This document shows positions 1-5,286 of a stretch of 7,276 bases of DNA, piece by piece. The position numbers and the translations under genes were made by a program. Every line of letters starts with the position of its first letter. Position 1 is the stretch's first letter. Location: assembly GCA_902796285.1 (NCBI GenBank), contig CADBOH010000109.1, forward strand, positions 1 through 7,276. Reading direction: 5' to 3'. The notes beneath the pieces are model-generated. The model was not told the origin of the DNA and searched no databases. It worked only from the letters and a program-made list of their open reading frames with translations. Origin of the DNA: an uncultured Eubacteriales bacterium (GTDB taxonomy: Bacteria; Bacillota; Clostridia; Christensenellales; UBA1242).

Positions 1-690
1 AGTATTTAATATTTTGCCCTGCTCAAGAACACCAACGATGCCACCAATATTTAAAGAAGAATTTAAGTTTAAGTTTGCCTCAACATCAAAATAGTTTACG
101 CAGTCTTTGATATTGATATCTTGATTGTCGATATCAGCCTTTATCTTGCCGGCAAACACGCCAAAATTTACATTGGAATATGTGTTTAAAGTGATTTTTG
201 TTGTGTTAACAAATTCACAATTTTCAAATTTTACGTTTTCACCATATCCAACAAGGCCGCCGATATAAATTTCATTTGTATTCTGCTCGTTAATATCAAC
301 TTGAAAACTGTCTATTTTGAGATTTTTTATTGTAGCCCCATTTGCCAATGGGAACAATCCGGCATAAGTTGTATCTTTACCAACATTAATTTTATAATTT
401 GAGATAGTATGGCCATTGCCATCAAAAACACCATTAAAAGCAGTAGCTGGGGTATTGAGCACATCACTATCACCAAAAGTTATATCATCTTGCAAAATAA
501 AAGTTGCTTTAGTATCGTAGCATTCATCAAATGCTTCTTGTAAGCTGTTTAAGTCAGAGATATTTATTATTTCGTTTTGTTCACTCCCCTCATTTTCTTC
601 GGCAAAAGAAAGAGTGGCCGGCAGCGCTATTAGCCCGCAACAAAGAAACATCAAAACAAAAACCAAAATATAGTTAAAAACTTTCTTCAT
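1..690 (-). CDS. Secreted GLUG-repeat surface protein (N-terminal part)
   Basis: The reading frame is open from the ATG at 690 to the window edge: 230 residues, with the C-terminus missing. Residues 1-30 form a signal peptide (MKK start, hydrophobic core, likely cleavage after SFA). From about residue 86 a right-handed beta-helix type fold is suggested by FNGVFDGNGHTISN. It is followed by repeated GG(L/I)VG-type turns at about 109-128 (AGLFPLANGATIKNLKI), 143-160 (IGGLVGYGENVKFENCEF) and 215-230 (IGGIVGVLEQGKILNT). These match the GLUG motif of bacterial surface and adhesin-like proteins. An AAAGGTG ribosome site lies just before the ATG. It probably acts outside the cell or on the wall; any anchor would be in the missing part. 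No catalytic residues are visible, so the ligand is unknown. It is separated from the terminase upstream by a terminator and is probably a separate unit. Confidence 0.82.
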   Translation of the reverse strand, partial: MKKVFNYILVFVLMFLCCGLIALPATLSFAEENEGSEQNEIINISDLNSLQEAFDECYDTKATFILQDDITFGDSDVLNTPATAFNGVFDGNGHTISNYKINVGKDTTYAGLFPLANGATIKNLKIDSFQVDINEQNTNEIYIGGLVGYGENVKFENCEFVNTTKITLNTYSNVNFGVFAGKIKADIDNQDINIKDCVNYFDVEANLNLNSSLNIGGIVGVLEQGKILNT

Positions 691-713
691 TTTTCACCTT
701 TCAATATATATTT

Positions 714-742
714 AATTTAACATATAAAACTATTTTTTCCAA
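714..742 (-). promoter_or_regulatory. Candidate sigmaA-like promoter of the GLUG protein gene
   Basis: On the minus strand, TTGGAA (742-737), a 17-base spacer and TAAATT (719-714) would start transcription near 707, about 16 bases before the ATG. The AT-rich background makes this tentative. Confidence 0.4.
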
Positions 743-773
743 ATAAAATCCAAAATATTTTTAAACCTTAAAT

Positions 774-801
774 AAAAAATTGGTGTAGCAAATTACACCA
801 A
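774..801 (-). terminator. Intrinsic terminator of the terminase gene
   Basis: An 8-bp perfect stem (arms 794-801 and 780-787, loop of 6) is followed on the minus strand by six T residues. The TAA stop of the terminase gene sits in the upstream arm. Transcription therefore ends right after this gene, instead of continuing into portal or capsid genes as in a normal phage late operon. Confidence 0.8.
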
Positions 802-2226
802 CCTATTTTTTGATTTGTCTTTAAGCTTTTTTATTAGTTTTTCTTTATCCTTTTGTATGTCGGTTTTAAAGTTTTTTATTTGTTTTTCCTGAGCCTTTGT
901 CATAAGATAATATCTCATTTCATCAAGGCAATGGTCGTCTTTCTTGATTGGTAAATCCTCGTCTCCCCACCAATATGATTTTAATTCCTTAATAAGATTG
1001 ACACAATTTTTAAATATAAACAAATGTGCATTGCCTTGGCTATCTTTTAAATATCTTTTTACAGTGTTTATTCCACTAAACATATCCTTGTTTACTTTGG
1101 GATTCACCAAAATATCATTTTCATAAAATAAATCTACAACACTTTTGCTACTTGCGAGTGTTTTTTGCATTGCCGCACTATCAATGAGTGCACGAATTTT
1201 GCCATTATAAGTATGCCATCCCAAACCTCTGCAAATTTCCTTAATGCGTTCAGCGTGATAAACAACATCTTTACCCCTATCAAAATGTTCCGCAATAACA
1301 TATATATTGCCATCAAAATCTTGAGCATACCAATGGGCTGAAAGTGGATTGTTAAGACCGGGGTCAATTGAAATATTGTCTTGCCACTCGTCTGGCACGG
1401 TAAAAGGCTCAATCACATGCACGCTTTCATCAAATTCTTTATAAACAAGCCCGCCGCATTGCATAAATTTGCCATATCTGCGTGATTGCAACTCTTCCTC
1501 TGACATCGATAAAGTCATGGCTTCAATTTCTTCTTTTTTAAGATATGGATTGTCAGCCCATTCCATCTCAATATGCCACACTTCATCGCTTTGATTTTCG
1601 TTTAAATATATCTCATTATAAACCCAAGTGAGCCCCTTTAATGGTGTCATAGTGCCAAAAATCATGCCCGCCTTATCAAGAATTCTCATCCTGCACTCTT
1701 GATATATGTCAAAAGGCGGCTCCTCGTCAAACCAAACAAAATCAAGAGAAGCGCCCTGAAACTTTTCTCTGCCCTGATCACAACTTTTAAATCCTATTTT
1801 TGATAGCCCACCAAAGACGTTTTTAACCAAAATAAAGTCGATAATACCGCTATCTGCGCTATCTGCTCTGCCACTTGACATCACAACTTTTTCAATCCAG
1901 TCTTTTCTTAGATAATGCAAAATTTTGTTTTGAGCAACATCTCGTTGAACTTGCCTTGTTAAACTAACAACCCAGCATGAAATAGGCTTGTTTTGCTTAA
2001 AAGGATGTATCCCTCTTGCAAGCCATACCGTTTCAACAGCACCACACTCGGTTTTCCCAGAACGATTTCCACCAAAAACCCATCTATTTTTCTTATCACA
2101 TTGATGAAATAGCATTTGCTTGTTATGAACGATCTCTCCGCTGTTATAATTATCCAAAAAGTTATCGTTTTCTCTTCTTGAAATTTCCTGATTTACTATA
2201 TTTAACTTGTATTCTAACTCTTCCAT
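793..2226 (-). CDS. terL: Phage terminase large subunit (ATPase-nuclease DNA-packaging motor)
   Basis: The protein has 477 residues, a usual length for TerL. The N-terminal ATPase has Walker A GGNRSGKT at 52-59, Walker B with catalytic acids at 161-169 (LDFVWFDEE) and a coupling motif GTMTPLKG at 191-198. The C-terminal RNase H-like nuclease shows its acidic set: D288 (SIDPG), D349 (LIDSAA) and D431/D435 (DDHCLDEMRYY). Every key residue is present, so it looks functional. In the family, TerL pumps DNA into procapsids and cuts concatemers, with a small terminase and a portal protein. Neither partner is in this window: downstream is a terminator and a surface protein, and upstream an opposite-strand cargo gene. 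No good AGGAG precedes the ATG (only GGCGGG), which hints at weak or atypical translation. It is probably a prophage remnant or a domesticated gene. Confidence 0.93.
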   Translation of the reverse strand: MEELEYKLNIVNQEISRRENDNFLDNYNSGEIVHNKQMLFHQCDKKNRWVFGGNRSGKTECGAVETVWLARGIHPFKQNKPISCWVVSLTRQVQRDVAQNKILHYLRKDWIEKVVMSSGRADSADSGIIDFILVKNVFGGLSKIGFKSCDQGREKFQGASLDFVWFDEEPPFDIYQECRMRILDKAGMIFGTMTPLKGLTWVYNEIYLNENQSDEVWHIEMEWADNPYLKKEEIEAMTLSMSEEELQSRRYGKFMQCGGLVYKEFDESVHVIEPFTVPDEWQDNISIDPGLNNPLSAHWYAQDFDGNIYVIAEHFDRGKDVVYHAERIKEICRGLGWHTYNGKIRALIDSAAMQKTLASSKSVVDLFYENDILVNPKVNKDMFSGINTVKRYLKDSQGNAHLFIFKNCVNLIKELKSYWWGDEDLPIKKDDHCLDEMRYYLMTKAQEKQIKNFKTDIQKDKEKLIKKLKDKSKNRLV

Positions 2227-2242
2227 TTAAACCCGCCAAAAA

Positions 2243-2269
2243 AGTATATTTTAGTGTCTTTTTAGACAA
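2243..2269 (-). promoter_or_regulatory. Weak candidate promoter and small palindrome ahead of the terminase gene
   Basis: TTGTCT (2269-2264), a short 15-base spacer and TATACT (2248-2243) could start transcription near 2236, giving a leader of about 10 bases with no real ribosome site. The spacer and -35 contain the inverted repeat TGTCT-TTTT-AGACA (2255-2268), which could be an operator half-site pair. The spacing is poor, so confidence is low. Confidence 0.3.
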
Positions 2270-2277
2270 ATAATTCT

Positions 2278-2306
2278 TTGCAATAAAAATAAAAAACAAC
2301 TACAAT
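2278..2306 (+). promoter_or_regulatory. Promoter placing the transcript start on the ATG (leaderless)
   Basis: TTGCAA (2278-2283), exactly 17 bases, then TACAAT (2301-2306). The expected start point, seven bases after the -10, is 2313, the A of the ATG. No Shine-Dalgarno sequence lies between the -10 and the ATG. Confidence 0.65.
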
Positions 2307-2312
2307 CATGTT

Positions 2313-3095
2313 ATGAAATTTTTAATCTTTTTATTTTTGTTAGTAACCATATTTTTCCCGCTCACGCCCAAAATTTCAAATGCGGAAGTTGTGTATTATG
2401 CAAAGATAACTAGCGATACTGTATGTTTTTTTTCAAATCCTACAAAAAACAGTTTAAGCAGTTTGTTTTACATCCCAAAAAGTTACTTTGTCAAACTCCT
2501 AAATGATGAAAATGATGACTTTTACTACGCTAAATATAAGGACATCTATGGTTACGTTCTAAAAAATGAGGTTACAGTTATGAGTGGCACACCAAACAAG
2601 CCATTTGCAAATGCAACATTTCGAGTTTTTGCTACACAAGGCCTAGGGCTATATAACTCGCCATATCTAAATGAAAACAACAAAATCACGCACCTGCCTT
2701 ACCTGACTCAAAATTTAACATATTATGGCACCATATTGGGTGAAGAAGTTGTACCCGAAAAAGGTGCCGAGTGGTATTATTGTTCCTATAATGCCGATGA
2801 AACTTATTACGGATTTGTTTACTCTGTTTTTTGCGATAAATTAACCCCAATTGAGCCTAATACGGAAGTTTTTGATGTCGTTGTAAATCCATCGTTTTCA
2901 TCGGTAACCAAGTCACAAGAATTATCTGGCACATCAATGGCTTTTATTATAATTGGAGTAAGTTTGCCTTGCCTTGTTGTGATTTATTTGCTACTTAAAC
3001 CAACGTTAATCAAGCAAAAGAGTATTAATCAACTAAAACCAAAGCGTAAAAGGCGTGGCGACTATTATGAATTTGATGAAAGTGATTTAAACTAA
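2313..3095 (+). CDS. Secreted, membrane-anchored protein with SH3-like repeats
   Basis: The protein has 260 residues. A signal peptide covers 1-24 (likely cut ISNA/EV). It is followed by an extracellular part with two probable SH3b-like units, ending near 90 (FYYAKYKDIYGYVLKNEVTV) and near 177 (WYYCSYNADETYYGFVYSVF); both carry the aromatic-rich 'YYxxYxxxYGYV' pattern typical of bacterial SH3 domains. One transmembrane helix is at about 209-228. A basic stop-transfer stretch follows (KPKRKRRGD), then a short acidic cytoplasmic tail. The topology is type I: outside N-terminal domain, inside tail. SH3b domains often bind cell-wall peptide or glycan, but no ligand can be read here. It lies opposite to both flanking phage-type genes and overlaps the end of the regulator by 4 bases, so it looks like an inserted cargo gene. 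The start is fixed by the signal peptide. Confidence 0.75.
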   Translation: MKFLIFLFLLVTIFFPLTPKISNAEVVYYAKITSDTVCFFSNPTKNSLSSLFYIPKSYFVKLLNDENDDFYYAKYKDIYGYVLKNEVTVMSGTPNKPFANATFRVFATQGLGLYNSPYLNENNKITHLPYLTQNLTYYGTILGEEVVPEKGAEWYYCSYNADETYYGFVYSVFCDKLTPIEPNTEVFDVVVNPSFSSVTKSQELSGTSMAFIIIGVSLPCLVVIYLLLKPTLIKQKSINQLKPKRKRRGDYYEFDESDLN

Positions 3096-3601
3096 AAATT
3101 GGCTACCTTTTCATCCATAAAAACCGTGATTTCATTTAATTCCTTTGTTTTAAAGTTGTTATAAACCTCAACAATCCAGTTTTCCCCAGAAAGATATTTA
3201 TTAAGTTTTTCTTCGCTAAATCCAAGTAATGCAAGATAAGCACAAAAAGCATCTTCTGCTTGAAGTTGTCTACGAAAATATGTTCTCATAGGGAAATTGT
3301 GTCTTTCTGCAATAACCTCACCCTTATCACCATCAATATATTTTTCTATTAAAAGCTGTGCACTAACCTCTTCCATTTTTTCAAGCGCTTTCTCAGTTAA
3401 AACCTTAACATTTATAAGTTTTACCTTTCTTTCGCTAAGTTCAATAATTTTGTCTGCAAGATCAAGCACACCATCATTTTTAAATCCACTATAATATGAA
3501 TTTAACGCTTGCCTCTCAACCAGTTTATCAATGCTTCCGGCAATCCTTTCAAGATATTTATAAACTGTTAAAATTGTTTTTCCCCATAAGTTTGATTTCA
3601 T
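3092..3601 (-). CDS. Phage late-transcription regulator, RinA/ArpU-like (sigma region 4-like HTH)
   Basis: The protein has 169 residues when started at ATG 3601, which has AAGGAG six bases upstream. An in-frame TTG 18 bases earlier (3619) falls on the predicted transcript start and is rejected. The middle (about 25-80) is helical and charged, as in ArpU/RinA/DUF1492-type phage proteins. Residues 85-115 (EKYIDGDKGEVIAERHNFPMRTYFRR) look like a sigma-70 region 4 helix-turn-helix. Proteins of this kind sit just before the terminase genes of Firmicute phages and switch on the packaging and structural operon. That matches the terminase about 870 bases downstream on the same strand, although the cargo gene now lies between and no small terminase is seen. 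The family call rests on pattern and context, so it is moderate. Confidence 0.55.
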   Translation of the reverse strand: MKSNLWGKTILTVYKYLERIAGSIDKLVERQALNSYYSGFKNDGVLDLADKIIELSERKVKLINVKVLTEKALEKMEEVSAQLLIEKYIDGDKGEVIAERHNFPMRTYFRRQLQAEDAFCAYLALLGFSEEKLNKYLSGENWIVEVYNNFKTKELNEITVFMDEKVANF

Positions 3602-3607
3602 ATAATT

Positions 3608-3613
3608 CTCCTT
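3608..3613 (-). promoter_or_regulatory. Ribosome binding site that sets the regulator start
   Basis: AAGGAG six bases before ATG 3601. It lies inside any reading from the upstream TTG, so it decides for the shorter 169-residue protein. Confidence 0.8.
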
Positions 3614-3624
3614 TAACAATAGCG

Positions 3625-3653
3625 ATTTTAAATTAAAATTTTTGCATAGTCAA
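3625..3653 (-). promoter_or_regulatory. Promoter of the RinA/ArpU-like gene
   Basis: On the minus strand TTGACT (3653-3648), 17 bases, TAAAAT (3630-3625). The start point would be near 3618, giving a 17-base leader that contains AAGGAG. Two 21-bp repeats lie just upstream of the -35. Confidence 0.7.
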
Positions 3654-3659
3654 TTACTA

Positions 3660-3701
3660 ATGCCATATTTTTGTAAAAAAATGCCATATTTTTTACAAAA
3701 A
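3660..3701. repeat. Two tandem 21-bp repeats upstream of the regulator promoter
   Basis: ATGCCATATTTTT occurs at 3660-3672 and again at 3681-3693, exactly 21 bp apart (two helical turns), each followed by a GTAAAA or TACAAA core. They start about 7 bp beyond the -35 of the regulator promoter, a usual place for tandem activator sites. The rest of the gap, 3702-3850, is AT-rich with more TTGTAAA-like words and no gene that I can support. Confidence 0.6.
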
Positions 3702-3851
3702 TGTTGAAATTTGTAAAATTTTAGCAATTTTTGTCGTTTTTAAAGTGTTTTTTGTTGTTTTTTTGATAAGAATGTAAAAATTTTAGAAAACAAATACTGC
3801 TACCAATGTTTTTTTGATGTTAAAATTTTTTTAAAAGATTTTGTTAAAGTG

Positions 3852-3880
3852 TTGTAAAAAAAATAATTTTATGCTAAAAT
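3852..3880 (+). promoter_or_regulatory. tRNA-Leu promoter
   Basis: TTGTAA (3852-3857), 17 bases, TAAAAT (3875-3880) with an extended -10 TG at 3872-3873. The start would be near 3887, 20 bases before the mature tRNA. Confidence 0.6.
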
Positions 3881-3906
3881 AGTCACGTTAACTAAATATC
3901 ACACAT

Positions 3907-3992
3907 GCTGGTGTGGCGGAATGGCAGACGCGACGGACTCAAAATCCGTTGGTGGCAACACCATGTGGGTTCGACTCCCACCACCAGCACCA
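3907..3992 (+). tRNA. tRNA-Leu (anticodon CAA)
   Basis: This is an 86-nt class II tRNA. The acceptor arms GCTGGTG (3907-3913) and CACCAGC (3982-3988) pair over 7 bp, followed by discriminator A and an encoded CCA. The anticodon stem ACGGA/TCCGT encloses loop CTCAAAA, which gives anticodon CAA for UUG codons. A long variable arm, typical of leucine tRNAs, follows. The T arm is GTGGG-TTCGACT-CCCAC (3965-3981). tRNA-Leu genes are common integration sites, and the 3' end of this one is duplicated at 4214. Confidence 0.97.
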
Positions 3993-4090
3993 CAAGCCCA
4001 GGAGCTTGGCGACCATTCCAAGCATCTGGCGTTTTTTTATTTAGGCAACATAATCACTTGCACCAAGAGCACTCTTTGTGAGTCTTTTTT
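3972..4090 (+). repeat. Direct repeat, copy 1 (tRNA-Leu 3' end plus flank)
   Basis: 119 bp running from the T loop of tRNA-Leu through the CCA end, the terminator and a second T-tract. It matches 4214-4331 except for one base (A3986 against T4228) and one T in the terminator tract. Besides the main terminator it holds a weaker hairpin (arms 4061-4068 and 4073-4080) shortly before a run of T at 4085-4092. Confidence 0.95.
3998..4038 (+). terminator. Intrinsic terminator of tRNA-Leu
   Basis: A 12-position stem (3998-4009 with 4018-4029, one G-T wobble and one mismatch), loop of 8, then CG and seven T residues. Confidence 0.8.
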
Positions 4091-4092
4091 TT

Positions 4093-4213
4093 GTGGGAGA
4101 AGAACCCACACTATTTAGGGTTCCCATAAATCGTGAGATTTTTGGGATAAAGGAGTAAACGAGCGAATTTTTCTGTTTTGATAAAAACATTTAATGAGCG
4201 TAGTTTACGACGC
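4093..4213. other. Spacer between the two direct repeats, with hairpins
   Basis: About 120 bp with no supportable gene. TGTGGG/CCCACA (4092-4097 with 4105-4110) forms a short hairpin; the segment 4093-4109 equals the reverse complement of the tRNA-Leu T arm at 15 of 17 positions. TCCCATAAATC with GATTTTTGGGA (4122-4132 with 4137-4147) forms an 11-position hairpin with one mismatch. An AAGGAG near 4150-4155 has no start codon at a usable distance. Confidence 0.5.
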
Positions 4214-4331
4214 CGACTCCCACCACCTGCACCACAAGCCCAGGAGCTTGGCGACCATTCCAAGCATCTGGCGTTTTTTATTTAGGCAACATAATCACTT
4301 GCACCAAGAGCACTCTTTGTGAGTCTTTTTT
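4214..4331 (+). repeat. Direct repeat, copy 2 (tRNA-Leu 3' fragment plus flank)
   Basis: Second copy, shifted by 242 bp. It begins inside the T arm, so only the last part of a tRNA is present (4214-4234). The A-to-T change would also break the acceptor stem, so it is not a tRNA gene. The terminator hairpin is retained at 4240-4279. Confidence 0.95.
4240..4279 (+). terminator. Duplicate of the tRNA terminator
   Basis: The same stem as at 3998-4029, followed by six T residues. No gene directly precedes it, so it is a passenger of the duplication. Confidence 0.65.
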
Positions 4332-4334
4332 ATT

Positions 4335-4384
4335 AAAAAAACCTAGCATCCTTCGATTTAGTTAAATCTCAGGAACGCTAGGTT
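4335..4384 (-). terminator. Terminator of the LexA-like/zinc-ribbon operon
   Basis: On the minus strand the outer arms AACCTAGC (4384-4377) and GCTAGGTT (4347-4340) pair over 8 bp. Inside are TCCT/AGGA and GATTT/AAATC stems. A run of T follows from 4341 to 4335. It begins just after the stop of the small zinc-ribbon gene. Confidence 0.85.
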
Positions 4385-4388
4385 CGCT

Positions 4389-4577
4389 TTAATCTTTTAA
4401 TTCAAGAACTATAAATACTTGTTCTTTACATTTTACACACTTCATATCGTGAATAAGTTGTTTTGTTTTTATATGTTTTGGTTGTGATTTTAAAATTTCC
4501 ACACTCCCACTTTCATCATTTGCACTACACTCCCCAAGGCATCGGCCACAATAGGGGCAAAATATTTTTTGTTTCAC
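4389..4577 (-). CDS. Small zinc-ribbon protein
   Basis: The protein has 62 residues. Two CxxC knuckles, C7-P-Y-C10 and C47-V-K-C50, are 36 residues apart and would bind one zinc ion as a ribbon; C13 and C17 are extra cysteines. The start is a GTG at 4577 with AAGGAG eight bases upstream. That ribosome site overlaps the TAA stop of the LexA-like gene, and the two frames are 12 bases apart, so the genes are almost certainly cotranscribed and perhaps translationally coupled. Small CxxC proteins of this size include phage Com-like translation activators and many uncharacterised nucleic-acid binders. I cannot place it in a named family. The shared operon suggests it is made when the repressor is cleaved. 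Confidence 0.7.
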   Translation of the reverse strand: MKQKIFCPYCGRCLGECSANDESGSVEILKSQPKHIKTKQLIHDMKCVKCKEQVFIVLELKD

Positions 4578-4589
4578 TTTTTACTCTCC

Positions 4590-5186
4590 TTACAATTCAT
4601 GAATACAAAAACTAACTTTGCCAAGAATTTTTACATCACTAGTAACTATATCATCGTAGTTTTGATTTTCTGGGTGCAAGACAACGCAGTCATTTTTTTT
4701 ATAAAATCTTTTTACTGTTGCGCTATCATCAATAAGAGCAACAACAATATCTCCGTTTTCTGCATCATTGCATTGTTTGACAACTAATAGGTCACCACTA
4801 TTAATCCCCGCATCTATCATACTATCACCCTCAGCATGAAGAATAAACGTTTTGTCTTTTCCAAAAATGTCAGTTGGAAGTTGATACATACATTCAATGT
4901 TTTCTTGAGCATAAATTGGATTGCCGCATGTAACCACGCCAACTACAGGGGCAAGTATAGTTTGGCCTAGTTGTAAGTTTTGAGAAATGTTTATCCCCCC
5001 GAGTTCATTTTTTGATATCAGCTTTCGTTCAACTAAAATATCAATATACCTGCAAACCACTGAGAGACTTGAAAATCCTAGATTTTGCTTTATCTGCCTA
5101 AAACTAGGGCTCCTGCCATTTTCTGACTGATAAGTTTTGATGTAGTCAAAAAGTTGGGCAAGCCTTTTCTCATCACATACTTTCAT
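4590..5186 (-). CDS. lexA: LexA-family self-cleaving repressor
   Basis: The protein has 198 residues, the usual LexA length. The N-terminal winged helix (about 1-65) carries RSPSFRQIKQNLGFSSLSVVCRYIDILVERKLI, the LexA DNA-binding pattern. The C-terminal S24 peptidase has catalytic Ser122 (EGDSMIDAGI) and Lys159 (SATVKRF). The scissile bond lies in VVTCGNP (C87-G88) rather than the usual Ala-Gly; Cys-Gly is the cleaved bond in UmuD, so it should still be cut. Family members repress SOS genes and self-cleave on RecA filaments. It has its own strong promoter with a palindrome just after the start point, which suggests autorepression. GGAGG precedes ATG 5186 by 4 bases. It could be the host LexA or an element-borne CI-like repressor; the operator differs from the common Gram-positive box, which leaves this open. 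Confidence 0.88.
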   Translation of the reverse strand: MKVCDEKRLAQLFDYIKTYQSENGRSPSFRQIKQNLGFSSLSVVCRYIDILVERKLISKNELGGINISQNLQLGQTILAPVVGVVTCGNPIYAQENIECMYQLPTDIFGKDKTFILHAEGDSMIDAGINSGDLLVVKQCNDAENGDIVVALIDDSATVKRFYKKNDCVVLHPENQNYDDIVTSDVKILGKVSFCIHEL

Positions 5187-5199
5187 GCATCCTCCGTTT

Positions 5200-5222
5200 T
5201 AAAAGAACACCGCGTTCTTTTA
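5200..5222. promoter_or_regulatory. Candidate LexA-like operator (palindrome)
   Basis: Perfect 9-bp arms around a 5-bp centre: AAAAGAAC (5201-5208), ACCGC, GTTCTTTT (5214-5221), with the T-A pair 5200/5222 outside. It lies at about +2 to +24 of the repressor promoter, ideal for blocking transcription. The GAAC/GTTC halves match the Gram-positive SOS box, but that box has 4 bases between them, not 5. Confidence 0.75.
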
Positions 5223-5229
5223 TGCCAAC

Positions 5230-5258
5230 ATTATAAAACATAAAAAAAATAAAATCAA
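5230..5258 (-). promoter_or_regulatory. Strong promoter of the LexA-like gene
   Basis: TTGATT (5258-5253), 17 bases, TATAAT (5235-5230) on the minus strand. The start would be near 5223, immediately before the palindromic operator. Confidence 0.85.
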
Positions 5259-5286
5259 GCGTTTGTGCCAAAATTTTATTTTTTGA

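Noticed and set aside
1134..1412. 92-codon minus-strand frame inside the terminase gene
   Set aside because: It is an out-of-frame reading of a gene with strong TerL motifs.
3731..3738. TTGTCGTT as a second 0A box
   Set aside because: Two mismatches at the conserved AA end, and no promoter placed to be controlled by it.
3660..3860. CRISPR-like array from repeated TTGTAAAA words
   Set aside because: The words are short, in both orientations and irregularly spaced after the first pair; there are no spacers of constant length and no cas genes.
3921..4118. Open frame of 65 codons on the plus strand
   Set aside because: It runs through tRNA-Leu and its terminator; the translation has no family features and no ribosome site.
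4214..4234. Possible second tRNA
   Set aside because: Only the T-loop to CCA part is present, and the A-to-T change breaks acceptor pairing.
4404..4427. AAGAAC...GTTCTT inverted repeat resembling the LexA-like operator
   Set aside because: The arms are 11 bases apart instead of 5, and the site lies inside the end of the zinc-ribbon coding region.
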